NCBI RefSeq assembly: GCF_003112435.1
Contig: NZ_BDOQ01000003.1
Coordinates: 248,001-312,000 of the forward strand
DNA: 64,000 bases
From: Novimethylophilus kurashikiensis
GTDB taxonomy: Bacteria; Pseudomonadota; Gammaproteobacteria; Burkholderiales; Methylophilaceae
Reading direction: 5' to 3'
The notes under the pieces were generated by a model that searched no databases, had not been told where the DNA came from, and saw only the letters and a list, made by a program, of their open reading frames with translations. This document shows positions 56,652 through 64,000 of the stretch, piece after piece. Both the position numbers and the translations under genes were made by a program. Every line of letters begins with the position of its first letter. Within the stretch, counting starts at the first letter, position 1.

Positions 56652-56935
56652 ACGCTGCGCCTGAATTTCTCCCAGCGGTATTTGGCCCAGTAATAAGCGT
56701 CCATGACCGAGAGCGCATAGATGAACAAGCCGCCGGCGAACTTGCCGACAATAGAAACGCCGGGGGCTGCCAGGTTGAACGTGACCACCCCCAGCATGAG
56801 CATGAAGAACAGCATCATGAGGCCGCGCGTGGGCGTGTTGTTGATCACCTGCCCGACACCCGGCAGGAACATCGCGATCACCAGCACCAGCAGCGGATGC
56901 AAGGGCGGTCTCAAGGATTTTTCAGCCGTCGTCAT
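56648..56935 (-). CDS. Small two-span membrane protein
   Basis: A 95-residue protein with two or three hydrophobic segments (LLVLVIAMFLPGVGQVI, LMMLFFMLMLGVVTFNLA, GGLFIYALSVMDAYYWA). The PGVGQ turn and the DAYYWAK ending resemble TM2-type small membrane proteins. Its start and stop overlap both neighbours (4 bp each), so the three genes are one translational unit. Function unknown. Confidence 0.7.
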   Translation of the reverse strand: MTTAEKSLRPPLHPLLVLVIAMFLPGVGQVINNTPTRGLMMLFFMLMLGVVTFNLAAPGVSIVGKFAGGLFIYALSVMDAYYWAKYRWEKFRRSV

Positions 56936-57591
56936 GCGGTTGCTCCTTCCAGTTTGCAGCGCAGTTGTACTGCCTGGTCAACGAGCCCGGCGATGGCCTG
57001 GCTCGGTAGCGGCTGGGCATCGAACGTGGTGGCACGCAATAGCAAGTAATCGCCGCGCTCCGCCTGCTTGGCTTGATAAGTCATCCGCAAGCGTTGCGGC
57101 GTCAGCAGCAATTCCTTGGCTTTTTCATCGGCAAAGAACAACCGTACGGCCGGGTCGATCAACTTGAGGTCGGGCGGGGTGCTGCAAGTCTTGTATAGCG
57201 CATGAGTCGGCCAATTCGGCAAGGGCTCCACGCTGCCGTCCCAATGCCAGGACGGACTATAAAATTCGATATTCTGCGGCCTGACCAGCATGTCCAACGT
57301 GCCCCAGGCGCTATTACGGCCTTCGACTGTCACGTGCAGCCACAACGAAGGTATCTTGCGCGGCGCGATATGGTCTTCCTCGAGGGTCAACCGCACCGGA
57401 TATCCCCGGTAGCGCCCTTCCAACATGGCGTAGCCGGCTTCGTTGCGCGTAATGACGGCACCTTCCAGCAGTTGTGCGCATTCATTGAGCAAGTGCCCGC
57501 GGGCCGACAAAGTGTCGCGACGGTTGCGCCAGTACATCCAGCCCAACACGGAAGCGAAAACAACCAACAGTCCCAATGTCATCAGAGTCAT
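56932..57591 (-). CDS. Membrane-anchored protein of unknown function
   Basis: A ~219-residue protein with one N-terminal membrane helix (LMTLGLLVVFASVLGWMYW) and a cytosolic or periplasmic domain of mixed strands (GRYRGYPVRLTLEEDH, LHVTVEGRNSAWGTLDMLVR). No family was recognised. I used the ATG at 57591; a TTG at 57627 is possible. It heads a compact three-gene unit with the small membrane protein and the amidotransferase. Confidence 0.65.
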   Translation of the reverse strand: MTLMTLGLLVVFASVLGWMYWRNRRDTLSARGHLLNECAQLLEGAVITRNEAGYAMLEGRYRGYPVRLTLEEDHIAPRKIPSLWLHVTVEGRNSAWGTLDMLVRPQNIEFYSPSWHWDGSVEPLPNWPTHALYKTCSTPPDLKLIDPAVRLFFADEKAKELLLTPQRLRMTYQAKQAERGDYLLLRATTFDAQPLPSQAIAGLVDQAVQLRCKLEGATA

Positions 57592-57657
57592 GTTTAACGT
57601 CGCCAGATTGAGGAGCGCTCGATGCAAGACTTCTGCCGAGCGCCCCTGCTATTCACC

Positions 57658-58563
57658 TCAGAAGCTCTTGGTCAGGACCACGAAACCGGTGTCCCTCGCG
57701 ATGTCCGACTTGGAGGTGGTGTTGCGCAAGCTCAGGAAGTCCTTGTAGGCATCGGGTTCGTTCGTGCCGGAATAAAACGCACCCACAGACCAACCGCCGG
57801 CAAAGCCCTTGGTGACACCCAGTTTCCAGTAGCTGATATCCAGGCCGTTGGAGTCGGCAATGATCTGCCGGCCCAATTGCCCGGATACCGTCCAGGTCGG
57901 GAATACTTCGTAAGCCGCATCGGCTTCGTAGTAGTACGAACCCTTGGTGTCGCCGCCGGGCTTGATACCCGCGTTCACATCGCCATTGAAACCGCCGCCG
58001 ACGCCGGAATTATTGTTGTTCCAGCCCCAGTATTCGGTAAGGGTGCGACCGGCCTTCACGGTTAGCCACTTGTAGGTCAGCGCACCGTAAATCTCGAAGG
58101 TGTTCAACGAATTGGACTTGGTGACTGGATAGCCGCGATCAGGCTGGAAACCGGAATCGCTCCAGTTGGCGCCGGGGTAGTAGTAATAGATGCCGCCAAC
58201 GTCGAAACTCAGGTCGGCAACGGCAGGAATAGCACCGCGAAAGCCGCCGTAGAAGTCGGTTTCCAGGTTGGCGCCCGGCAGCCATTGATCGCTCACGTTG
58301 GAGGCGGCGAAGCCTGCATAGAAACCGGACTTGTGATCCGCCTCAATGCCGAACTGCGCTGCCGGCTTGCCCCAGGTTTGGGACTGGCCGCGAAAAATGT
58401 AGTCGGTGACAAAGGAAATACTGGCCGGAAAAGTCCAGTCGGGCGCAGGCGCAGCAGCAGCGGGAGCCGCCGCCGGAGCGGCAGCATCCTCGGCAAAAGC
58501 ATTACCTGCAGCGACAGCAGAAACGGCGACCAGCATGGCGCCGGGAATCAATTTCTGAAACAT
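57658..58563 (-). CDS. TorF-family putative porin (copy 2)
   Basis: A 301-residue outer-membrane protein with a signal peptide (AMLVAVSAVAAGNAFAED), an Ala/Pro linker (residues ~25-42) and barrel strands such as SFVTDYIFRGQSQTWGKPA, ending FVVLTKSF. It has the same layout as the porin at 29331-30188. Two copies near the ends of the island may help amines cross the outer membrane (inference). Confidence 0.83.
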   Translation of the reverse strand: MFQKLIPGAMLVAVSAVAAGNAFAEDAAAPAAAPAAAAPAPDWTFPASISFVTDYIFRGQSQTWGKPAAQFGIEADHKSGFYAGFAASNVSDQWLPGANLETDFYGGFRGAIPAVADLSFDVGGIYYYYPGANWSDSGFQPDRGYPVTKSNSLNTFEIYGALTYKWLTVKAGRTLTEYWGWNNNNSGVGGGFNGDVNAGIKPGGDTKGSYYYEADAAYEVFPTWTVSGQLGRQIIADSNGLDISYWKLGVTKGFAGGWSVGAFYSGTNEPDAYKDFLSLRNTTSKSDIARDTGFVVLTKSF

Positions 58564-58603
58564 GTTTTAACCTTTCAATCATAGTCGGCGCACATCAATG
58601 GGA

Positions 58604-58656
58604 GCGGTGCGAGACGCGTGACGGTTTCATTGCCGCACGACGCCTCGCACTACCGC
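58604..58656. other. Stem-loop between the porin and usp genes
   Basis: GTGCGAG (58607-58613) pairs with CTCGCAC (58644-58650), and GCGG/CCGC extends it past a 2-nt bulge. No T run follows on either strand. It lies in the presumed 5' region of the porin and the 3' region of usp. Confidence 0.45.
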
Positions 58657-58689
58657 ACCATAATTACCGAGCTAAATTAAGGGGCCCAA

Positions 58690-59121
58690 TTAACGCACAA
58701 CGGTGACCGGGCAATGCGCCTTGACGATGACGTCGTGGGCGATGGAGCCGAGCAGCATGCGGGATACCCCGGTGCGGCCGACAGTGCCGGTAATGATGTG
58801 GTCGTAACCGTTTTTTTCTGCGAAGTCGATGATGCAGGCGGCGATGTTATGGCCGCCTTCGGTCGCACAAGCGACATTGCTCAACCCCGCCGCCTTGGCT
58901 TTCGCAATCGCCGCTTGCAGTTCATCCTGCATCTGGGCATCCGCCGCGTTCAGCATGTTGGAATCCCAGAAATAGCGGTGTGCAAGATCGCTGTTGGTGA
59001 TACGGTTCACGGTGAAAAATGTCACGTGCGCACCGGTCTTCCCGGCGAGAGCAATGGCGTAATCCACGGCTTTGTCTGAACTGTGCGACCCATCGGTGGC
59101 ACAGAGTAATTTGTTGTTCAT
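58690..59121 (-). CDS. Universal stress protein, UspA family
   Basis: A 143-residue single-domain Usp. It has the N-terminal LLCATDGSHSSDKAVDYAIA and the C-terminal ATP-binding-type motif GTVGRTGVSRMLLGSIAHD followed by HCPVTVVR. It is 27 bp downstream of the second permease and probably in the same operon, a common pairing for transporters and Usp proteins. Confidence 0.9.
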   Translation of the reverse strand: MNNKLLCATDGSHSSDKAVDYAIALAGKTGAHVTFFTVNRITNSDLAHRYFWDSNMLNAADAQMQDELQAAIAKAKAAGLSNVACATEGGHNIAACIIDFAEKNGYDHIITGTVGRTGVSRMLLGSIAHDVIVKAHCPVTVVR

Positions 59122-59148
59122 CAGATGTTCTCCCTCTCTCAGTCGGTC

Positions 59149-60543
59149 TTAATAGCCCTTGGGACGCGGCCAAGGCATCGTGAATTGATCGCCGCGCTTG
59201 ACGAACTGGTACCTTCGGAAAGTGAACCAGAGCGAAGCCACGATGTAGAACGCCATGATGGACAGCAGCGATGCGCCGTAGCCCAGGAACGTGGCGAAAT
59301 AAACCGCAGAGCAGAGGATGAACAACGTGATTGCCGGGATCGGGTGGAACGGGTGGATATAGCCGCGCTTGATGCTGTTGAGCGGCCATTTCTTGCGGAA
59401 CTTCACCATGTTGATGGACATGAAGGTGTAACCCAGCAAGCCCGACAGGATGGAGAAGGTGATCACCTGATCCAGCAGGCCGGTAAACGCGAAGGACACG
59501 GCGATGGGAATCAGGAAAATGATCGAACGATACGGCGTACGGTAGCGCGGATGGATCGCACCGAACCAGACCGGCATATAGCGGTCGCGTCCCAGCGAGA
59601 ACCAGGCGCGGGCGGCATCGTTAATACAACCGTTGGCCGAGGCGATCGCGGAGAACATGGTGCCGATGAACAGCAGGACCTGCACCTTGGTATTGCCGAT
59701 GAGCGAAGCGGCGTCATACAGCGGCGTGACAGCCTGGCCCAGGTATTGCCAGGGCATGAGACCGGAACAGATGTACCAGGTCAGGCTTGCGGCCACCAAT
59801 AAGGTCATCATGCCGCCCATGGTGCCCAGCGGAATGGCGCGACCCGCGGAACGTACTTCCTCTGCGGCCTGGCAGGTGCCTTCGATCCCCAGGTAATACC
59901 ACATGCCGAACTGCAACGAGGCAATGACACCGATCCAGCCGTAGGGCAGGTCGGTCAGCAGTTCGCTGTGCTTGAGCACGGCGCCCGGATGCACCGGGTC
60001 GGTCACGAGGAACAGGACCAGAATGGCGAAAAACGCGAATAGCGTGATGACGAAATTGAGCGTCAACGTCATGAACACGCCGCGGTAGTTGAGCCACGCC
60101 AGGAAGGCGATGGTCAGCACCACGAACGGTTTGGTATCGAGCCCGGCGTAGCCTAGCGCTTCCGCACCCGACTTCATGAGGTCGCCCACGACCAGCGCAT
60201 CCGCCGCCTCCAGCATGGTATAGGCCATGACCAGATATAGCCCGACGTTAAACGCCATCAATGGCCCGATGATGTGTTTGGCCTGGGTATATTGCCCCCC
60301 TGCCGCCGCCACCGTCGAAGTCACTTCTGAGTCGATCATGGCCACGCAGGTATACAGCAACCCGATGACCCAACAGGCGATCAGGGACCCGTAAGCCCCC
60401 CCTTTTGCGACAGAGAAATTCCATCCCATGAATTCCCCTACCAACACGATGCCAACCCCTAACGCCCAGATATGGAAGGGGTTCAGCACCTTCAACATGG
60501 TTATGCGCTCACCGCCGGTGGCGCTTGCAGCACTTGTGCTCAT
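59149..60543 (-). CDS. APC-superfamily amine/amino-acid permease (copy 2)
   Basis: A 464-residue permease with twelve predicted helices. The first helices read LGVGIVLVGEFMGWNFSVAK and the family glutamate is in YLGIEGTCQAAEEVRSAG. The start at ATG 60543 is preferred over a TTG two codons upstream. It lies downstream of three genes for small membrane proteins and a terminator-linked structured RNA. Given mgs upstream, methylamine or ethanolamine-like substrates are plausible. Confidence 0.87.
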   Translation of the reverse strand: MSTSAASATGGERITMLKVLNPFHIWALGVGIVLVGEFMGWNFSVAKGGAYGSLIACWVIGLLYTCVAMIDSEVTSTVAAAGGQYTQAKHIIGPLMAFNVGLYLVMAYTMLEAADALVVGDLMKSGAEALGYAGLDTKPFVVLTIAFLAWLNYRGVFMTLTLNFVITLFAFFAILVLFLVTDPVHPGAVLKHSELLTDLPYGWIGVIASLQFGMWYYLGIEGTCQAAEEVRSAGRAIPLGTMGGMMTLLVAASLTWYICSGLMPWQYLGQAVTPLYDAASLIGNTKVQVLLFIGTMFSAIASANGCINDAARAWFSLGRDRYMPVWFGAIHPRYRTPYRSIIFLIPIAVSFAFTGLLDQVITFSILSGLLGYTFMSINMVKFRKKWPLNSIKRGYIHPFHPIPAITLFILCSAVYFATFLGYGASLLSIMAFYIVASLWFTFRRYQFVKRGDQFTMPWPRPKGY

Positions 60544-60565
60544 CTCCAATGTCTCCCTTTTGTCT

Positions 60566-60721
60566 TTATTGATCCATCAGTTCGTCGGCACCTTCCCGCG
60601 AACTCATGAGAAAGTCTTCGTCATATTCTTTGGCCACGCTCACCAGATCTGCCAGCATCCATAAAAAAAGCAGGCCGGATACGATCCAGGCGGCATAGCT
60701 CAATACTTGCCAGAAATTCAT
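60566..60721 (-). CDS. Small membrane protein (51 residues)
   Basis: Starts MNFWQVLSYAAWIVSGLLFL: one N-terminal membrane helix followed by an acidic tail ending DELMDQ. AAGGGA lies six bases before the ATG at 60721, and the stop is 22 bp from the permease ATG. It fits a small accessory subunit of the permease. No homologue recognised. Confidence 0.65.
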   Translation of the reverse strand: MNFWQVLSYAAWIVSGLLFLWMLADLVSVAKEYDEDFLMSSREGADELMDQ

Positions 60722-60762
60722 AATTGATCCCTTCGGAATGAATACAGATGTGTGTTGAACAG

Positions 60763-61143
60763 TTACTTATCGCCGAATTTCTCTGCGATAACTTCCCTGT
60801 ATTGCTTGTCCGAAACCTTAATCATGTAGATGAAGTAACCGATGATGACCGCTGCGGTAACCAGCAACATGACGGGATCGATCGTATAGTCGAACTTGGT
60901 GTCGATGAGCGCAGCAGCCTTCTCTGCGTCGTAACCGAGCTTGACCCACTGCTCCTGAATGACTGCTGGCAGATGCAGCGATTCCCAAGTGGGCTTGGGG
61001 CCGTTGTTTGCCGCTGCAGCAGCGCTTTCGCTCTTTAGCCAGAGCGGAATGTAAAGACTGACGTAGACCAGAACGAGAATAAAAATACTGTCAACGAATT
61101 GACCTAATCCGCTCTGTTTTTTGGGGATAAATTTCTTAGCCAT
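60763..61143 (-). CDS. Small two-span membrane protein (126 residues)
   Basis: Two hydrophobic segments (IFILVLVYVSLYIPLWL near residues 20-36 and VMLLVTAAVIIGYFIYMI near 92-109) flank a ~50-residue soluble loop with ESLHLPAVIQEQWVKLGYD. A lysine-rich N-terminus implies cytosolic ends. The ribosome site GAGGAGAGGAG is strong. Second gene of the permease operon; unknown function. Confidence 0.75.
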   Translation of the reverse strand: MAKKFIPKKQSGLGQFVDSIFILVLVYVSLYIPLWLKSESAAAAANNGPKPTWESLHLPAVIQEQWVKLGYDAEKAAALIDTKFDYTIDPVMLLVTAAVIIGYFIYMIKVSDKQYREVIAEKFGDK

Positions 61144-61187
61144 CGACTGCTCCTCTCCTCAAACCTAATACTGATGAATGGGATTTT

Positions 61188-61535
61188 TTATTTTGTTGTA
61201 GACGGGACAACGTTGAGCGCATCGGCTGCGGCATCGGCTTTTGCCTGTTTTGCTGCGGCGCGATTGGCGTCGAGATGCTTGATGTCGAGACCGTAGATGA
61301 AATCCTTGTCCTCGGCATAATGGGTGGTCATTGCGGTGACGGAGGCCGTGTTGAAAAGGACCAGCAACCCGCTGCCGCAATACATGGCAAACCTGATCTG
61401 GGGGTCATGCACAATACTGAGAATACTGACCAGGACGAACCCCACTGCGCCCCAAAGCAACAGTATGTCGACCCAGGCCATGGCACAGTCCTGCAAAAAC
61501 ATTCGCTGTATCCGCGATTTCATATCCTGCTTCAT
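61188..61535 (-). CDS. Small two-span membrane protein (115 residues)
   Basis: Two hydrophobic stretches (WVDILLLWGAVGFVLVSILS and FAMYCGSGLLVLFNTASVTA) followed by a charged Ala/Lys/Asp-rich tail. AGGAGG precedes two adjacent ATGs; the one at 61535 has the better spacing. First gene after the terminator-linked RNA element, with two more small membrane-protein genes and the permease downstream. Confidence 0.75.
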   Translation of the reverse strand: MKQDMKSRIQRMFLQDCAMAWVDILLLWGAVGFVLVSILSIVHDPQIRFAMYCGSGLLVLFNTASVTAMTTHYAEDKDFIYGLDIKHLDANRAAAKQAKADAAADALNVVPSTTK

Positions 61536-61617
61536 CATTTCCTCCTTTAATTGAAAAATTAACTACAAAACAGCCTCCGATTTACAAACGACATTCGCAG
61601 GACACGCCTGCACAAAT

Positions 61618-61646
61618 AAAAAACGGAGGAACGAATTCGTCCTCCG
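61618..61646 (-). terminator. Intrinsic terminator between mgsC and the permease operon
   Basis: Stem CGGAGGA/TCCTCCG with an inner CGAATTCG helix (61624-61646), followed on the minus strand by six T (61623-61618). It lies ~80 bp before the first small membrane-protein gene and directly after the structured element at 61662-61769. Confidence 0.92.
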
Positions 61647-61661
61647 CATTGAATAAAGAAA

Positions 61662-61769
61662 GAAGGGAGCCATGCGAGATTGAGCAAACCGCCTCGATAC
61701 CTGCCTTGCGGCAGATATCTCGGCTAACACCTCGCATTTTGATATTCGTCATGGCCCGAAGCTCCCTTC
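61662..61769 (-). ncRNA. Candidate structured regulatory RNA (aptamer-like) ahead of a terminator
   Basis: In the RNA sense: a closing stem of 9 perfect pairs (GAAGGGAGC 61769-61761 with GCUCCCUUC 61670-61662); a small hairpin UUCG/CGAA; a 7-bp stem AUGCGAG/CUCGCAU (61737-61731 with 61678-61672); and a long helix (61724-61691) with tandem G-A mismatches capped by a GCAA tetraloop on CUGCC/GGCAG. The junction strands are A/U-rich. It is followed by an intrinsic terminator and then transport genes, the order of a terminating riboswitch. It could also be a 3'-UTR element of mgsC. Confidence 0.6.
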
Positions 61770-61814
61770 AAAACCGACGACGCTACGTCGGGAGGAGTTG
61801 CAACATGGAAATCT

Positions 61815-63161
61815 TTAGAACGGTGAAACTCCCGGAATCCAGTTGGTACCAGCCAGCGGAATCTTGGCCATGGCTGCCGCTTCGAGCGTCAGCGCGACCA
61901 GGTCTTCCTTCTCCAGGTGATGCACGTTGGATTTGCCGCAGGCACGGGCAACCGTGGTGAGTTCCATGTTCAGCGTCTTCAGGTAGTTCTTGAGACGCTT
62001 GGCACCTACCAACGGCTCCAGTCGCTGCTCGAGGATCTCGTCCTGGGTCGTCACACCGACCGGGCACTTACCGGTCTGGCAGTGATGGCAGAAGCCAGGT
62101 GCGGTACCCAGTGCGTTGTAGTCCGCGGTGGCATCGATGTGCTGACCGTTCTGCACGTAGCTGCTGCTGTTGCAGCCGAGGGACAGCAATACGCCCTGGC
62201 CGATCGCTACGGCATCTGCACCCATGGCGAGTGCCTTGGCGACGTCTGCACCGGTACGGATACCGCCGGAGACGATCAACTGCACCTTGCCGCGCATGTT
62301 CATGTCTTCCAGCGCATCCACAGCCTGGCGCAATGCGGCCAGGGTCGGGATACCGATGTGCTCGATGAACACGGTCTGGGTTGCAGCCGTACCGCCTTGC
62401 ATACCGTCGACCACGATCACGTCGGCACCGGCGTGTACGGCCAGCTTCACGTCGTTGAACGTACGGGTGGCGCCCACCTTGATGTAGATCGGCTTTTCCC
62501 AGTCGGTAATTTCGCGCAGCTCTGCCACCTTGATGGCCAGGTCGTCAGGACCGGTCCAGTCAGGGTGACGGCAAGCGGAACGCTGGTCCACACCGACCGG
62601 CAGCGTACGCATGCCGGCCACGCGCTTGGTTACCTTCTGGCCCAGCAGCATGCCGCCGCCGCCCGGCTTGGCACCTTGGCCAATCACCAGTTCGATGGCA
62701 TCAGCCTTGCGCAGGTCGTCCGGGTTGAAGCCGTAACGGGAAGGCAGGCACTGGTACACCAGCGTCTTGGAGGACTGACGCTCTTCCGGGGTCATACCGC
62801 CGTCGCCGGTGGTGGTCGAGGTACCCATTTCGGTCGCGGCGCGACCCAGGGCTTCCTTCACACGGCCGGACAAGGCGCCGAAGCTCATGCCTGCAACGGT
62901 GATGGGGATCGCCAGTTCGATCGGCTTCTTGGCGAAACGCGTGCCGAGAACCGTGGTCGTGGTGCACTTCTCGCGATAACCTTCCAACGGGTAACGCGAG
63001 GCGGAGCCGGCCAGGAACACCAGGTCGTCGAAGGACGGCAGCTGGCGCTTGGCGCCCATACCGCGAATTTCATACAAGCCGGTCGCCGAGGCACGGTGCA
63101 CGTACTCGATGACTTTCTGGTTAAAGCCAGCGCTTTCTTCCAACACTAATTTTTTGCTCAT
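61815..63161 (-). CDS. mgsC: N-methylglutamate synthase subunit C (FMN/Fe-S, GltB-like)
   Basis: A 448-residue protein equal to the FMN-binding synthase domain of glutamate synthase. It has GQGAKPGGGGMLLGQKV, DGMQGGTAATQTVFI, SGGIRTGADVAKALAMGADA and the 3Fe-4S cysteines CHHCQTGKCPVG. With MgsA and MgsB it forms N-methylglutamate from methylamine and glutamate. GlxD-type or glutamate-synthase-like roles share the fold; the neighbouring amine genes favour Mgs. Confidence 0.87.
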   Translation of the reverse strand: MSKKLVLEESAGFNQKVIEYVHRASATGLYEIRGMGAKRQLPSFDDLVFLAGSASRYPLEGYREKCTTTTVLGTRFAKKPIELAIPITVAGMSFGALSGRVKEALGRAATEMGTSTTTGDGGMTPEERQSSKTLVYQCLPSRYGFNPDDLRKADAIELVIGQGAKPGGGGMLLGQKVTKRVAGMRTLPVGVDQRSACRHPDWTGPDDLAIKVAELREITDWEKPIYIKVGATRTFNDVKLAVHAGADVIVVDGMQGGTAATQTVFIEHIGIPTLAALRQAVDALEDMNMRGKVQLIVSGGIRTGADVAKALAMGADAVAIGQGVLLSLGCNSSSYVQNGQHIDATADYNALGTAPGFCHHCQTGKCPVGVTTQDEILEQRLEPLVGAKRLKNYLKTLNMELTTVARACGKSNVHHLEKEDLVALTLEAAAMAKIPLAGTNWIPGVSPF

Positions 63162-63174
63162 GATGGTTCCCTAA

Positions 63175-63858
63175 TCAATATTCCTGGTTCGCGTCAGCGT
63201 TCCAGTTATAGAGTTTCTTGGCACCGGCGACCCGCTTGAACTCCTTCGGGTCGTGCTTGAAACCGGCACGGTTGAGCAACTCTTGTACAGCGGCATAGTC
63301 GGCATCGGTCATTGGCTCAATTTGAGCATCGGCGCCCAGGGACTTAATGTTGCCGCGTACGTAGAACACCGCTTCGTACATGGAATCGCCCAGGCCGTCG
63401 CCAGCATCGCCGCAGATCACCATGCGACCGGCTTGCGCCATGAAGCCGGAGAAATTGCCGATGCTGCCGCCGACCACGATGTCGATGCCTTTCATCGAGA
63501 TGCCGCAGCGCAAGCTGGTATCGCCCTCGATGATTAGCGTGCCGCCGTGGCCGCTGGCGCCGGCTGCGGAAGAGGCGAAGCCCTTGACGCGAACCGTGCC
63601 GGACATCATGTTTTCCGCGACGCCCCAACCTACGTTGCCGTGGACGGTAATGTTGGCGTGCTTGTTCATGCCGCCGACGTAGTAGCCACCGTGCCCCTGG
63701 ATGTCGATATCGACCTCGGTATCCATGCCGGCCGCGATGCTATGCACACCGTCCGGGTTCAGGATTTCCAGTTTCTTGACACCCTTTCCTGGCAGTTCCT
63801 TATGCAGGAATTGGTTCAGCTCCCGCACGGTGATCTTGTGAAGGTCTAGACTTTCCAT
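63175..63858 (-). CDS. mgsB: N-methylglutamate synthase subunit B (GXGXG domain)
   Basis: A 227-residue protein matching the C-terminal right-handed beta-helix (GXGXG) domain of GltB: GHGGYYVGGMNKHANITVHG, GVAENMMSGTVRVKG, GASGHGGTLIIEGD, ICGDAGDGLGDSMYEA. In the heterotrimer it is a structural subunit linking ammonia/methylamine and synthase sites. Its start overlaps the end of mgsA by 13 bp. Confidence 0.87.
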   Translation of the reverse strand: MESLDLHKITVRELNQFLHKELPGKGVKKLEILNPDGVHSIAAGMDTEVDIDIQGHGGYYVGGMNKHANITVHGNVGWGVAENMMSGTVRVKGFASSAAGASGHGGTLIIEGDTSLRCGISMKGIDIVVGGSIGNFSGFMAQAGRMVICGDAGDGLGDSMYEAVFYVRGNIKSLGADAQIEPMTDADYAAVQELLNRAGFKHDPKEFKRVAGAKKLYNWNADANQEY

Positions 63859-64000
63859 ATGTAAAGCTCCTCAGGCATCGGTTCGTAAAGGTTGGCGTTC
63901 TTCACATCCGGCAGGTGCGCCAGAGAACGGTATTCGGAAGCAATCGCCACATAATCGTCATGCTCGGCAACGATGGCCGGCTTGCAGGCGAACGGGTCGC
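63846..64000 (-). CDS. mgsA: N-methylglutamate synthase subunit A, C-terminal end (runs off window)
   Basis: Only the last ~51 residues are visible, ending EPMPEELYIWKV with the stop at 63846-63848. The segment EYRSLAHLPDVKNANLYEP matches the tail of GlxB/MgsA-type class II glutamine amidotransferase domains. The N-terminal catalytic Cys lies outside the window. Overlaps mgsB by 13 bp. Confidence 0.8.
   Translation of the reverse strand, partial: DPFACKPAIVAEHDDYVAIASEYRSLAHLPDVKNANLYEPMPEELYIWKV

Noticed and set aside
61590-61752. A minus-strand open frame of about 55 codons across the structured element
   Set aside because: It reads straight through the intrinsic terminator stem and U tract; the base pairing explains the region better than coding.
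61815-64000. Ordinary glutamate synthase or GlxBCD
   Set aside because: The split three-gene form fits Mgs or Glx, and the methylated-amine setting favours Mgs; this remains the weaker alternative, not excluded.

Overview
The window reads as chromosomal DNA of a methylotrophic betaproteobacterium (GC-rich; Methylophilaceae or another Nitrosomonadales lineage is my best guess, not proven). Evidence: coq7 and a ubiquinone-type metabolism, hrcA/nadK/recN housekeeping genes, Gram-negative LPS heptose genes, a NarX/NarL-like pair, a trimethylamine dehydrogenase very like that of Methylophilus methylotrophus, and N-methylglutamate synthase genes. No tRNA, rRNA, CRISPR array, insertion sequence or prophage gene was seen.

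Layout. 1-12.5 kb: cell-surface polysaccharide/LPS genes (carbamoyltransferase, several glycosyltransferases, a NodB deacetylase, waaF, and the heptose genes hldE-gmhA-hldD). 12.5-23 kb: housekeeping (hemH, hrcA, a YejM-like sulfatase-fold membrane protein, nadK, recN, a DUF2322-like protein, coq7, a GlcF-like Fe-S protein, ctpA). 23-25 kb: an iron-uptake unit (beta-barrel candidate, FTR1 permease, cupredoxin) behind a good Fur box. 25-30 kb: a NarX/NarL-like two-component pair, a divergent PAS-only membrane protein and a TorF-type porin. 30-64 kb: a large methylated-amine catabolism island, almost entirely on the minus strand.

How the island works (inference from families plus order): trimethylamine is demethylated by TMADH (42.2-44.4 kb); its electrons go to ETF (etfBA, 36.8-38.6 kb) and then to quinone through a membrane Fe-S/haem protein of the EtfD type (40.0-42.1 kb). 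Dimethylamine is demethylated by a haem-dependent monooxygenase (dmmDABC, 30.8-34.5 kb). Methylamine is joined to glutamate by N-methylglutamate synthase (mgsABC, 61.8-64 kb, running off the right edge). Formaldehyde/C1 handling is represented by a tetrahydrofolate-binding DmmD, a divergent formaldehyde-activating-enzyme homologue, an N-formylglutamate deformylase, and pterin/flavin supply (folE2, ribBX). Two amine/amino-acid permeases, two TorF porins, two globins, two chemoreceptor-type proteins and several small membrane proteins complete it.

Most notable non-coding signal: six minus-strand promoters in the island (dmmD, globin, tmd, permease, flavin reductase, folE2) share one module, a 16-bp palindrome of the form TACTNCC-NN-GGKGKTA followed at an identical spacing by an AATT-containing block that overlaps a plausible -35 box. 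The palindromes resemble NarL 7-2-7 heptamer pairs. Two further candidates are structured leader RNAs: one with an intrinsic terminator between mgsC and the small-protein/permease operon, and one ahead of folE2 whose closing stem runs directly into a U tract.
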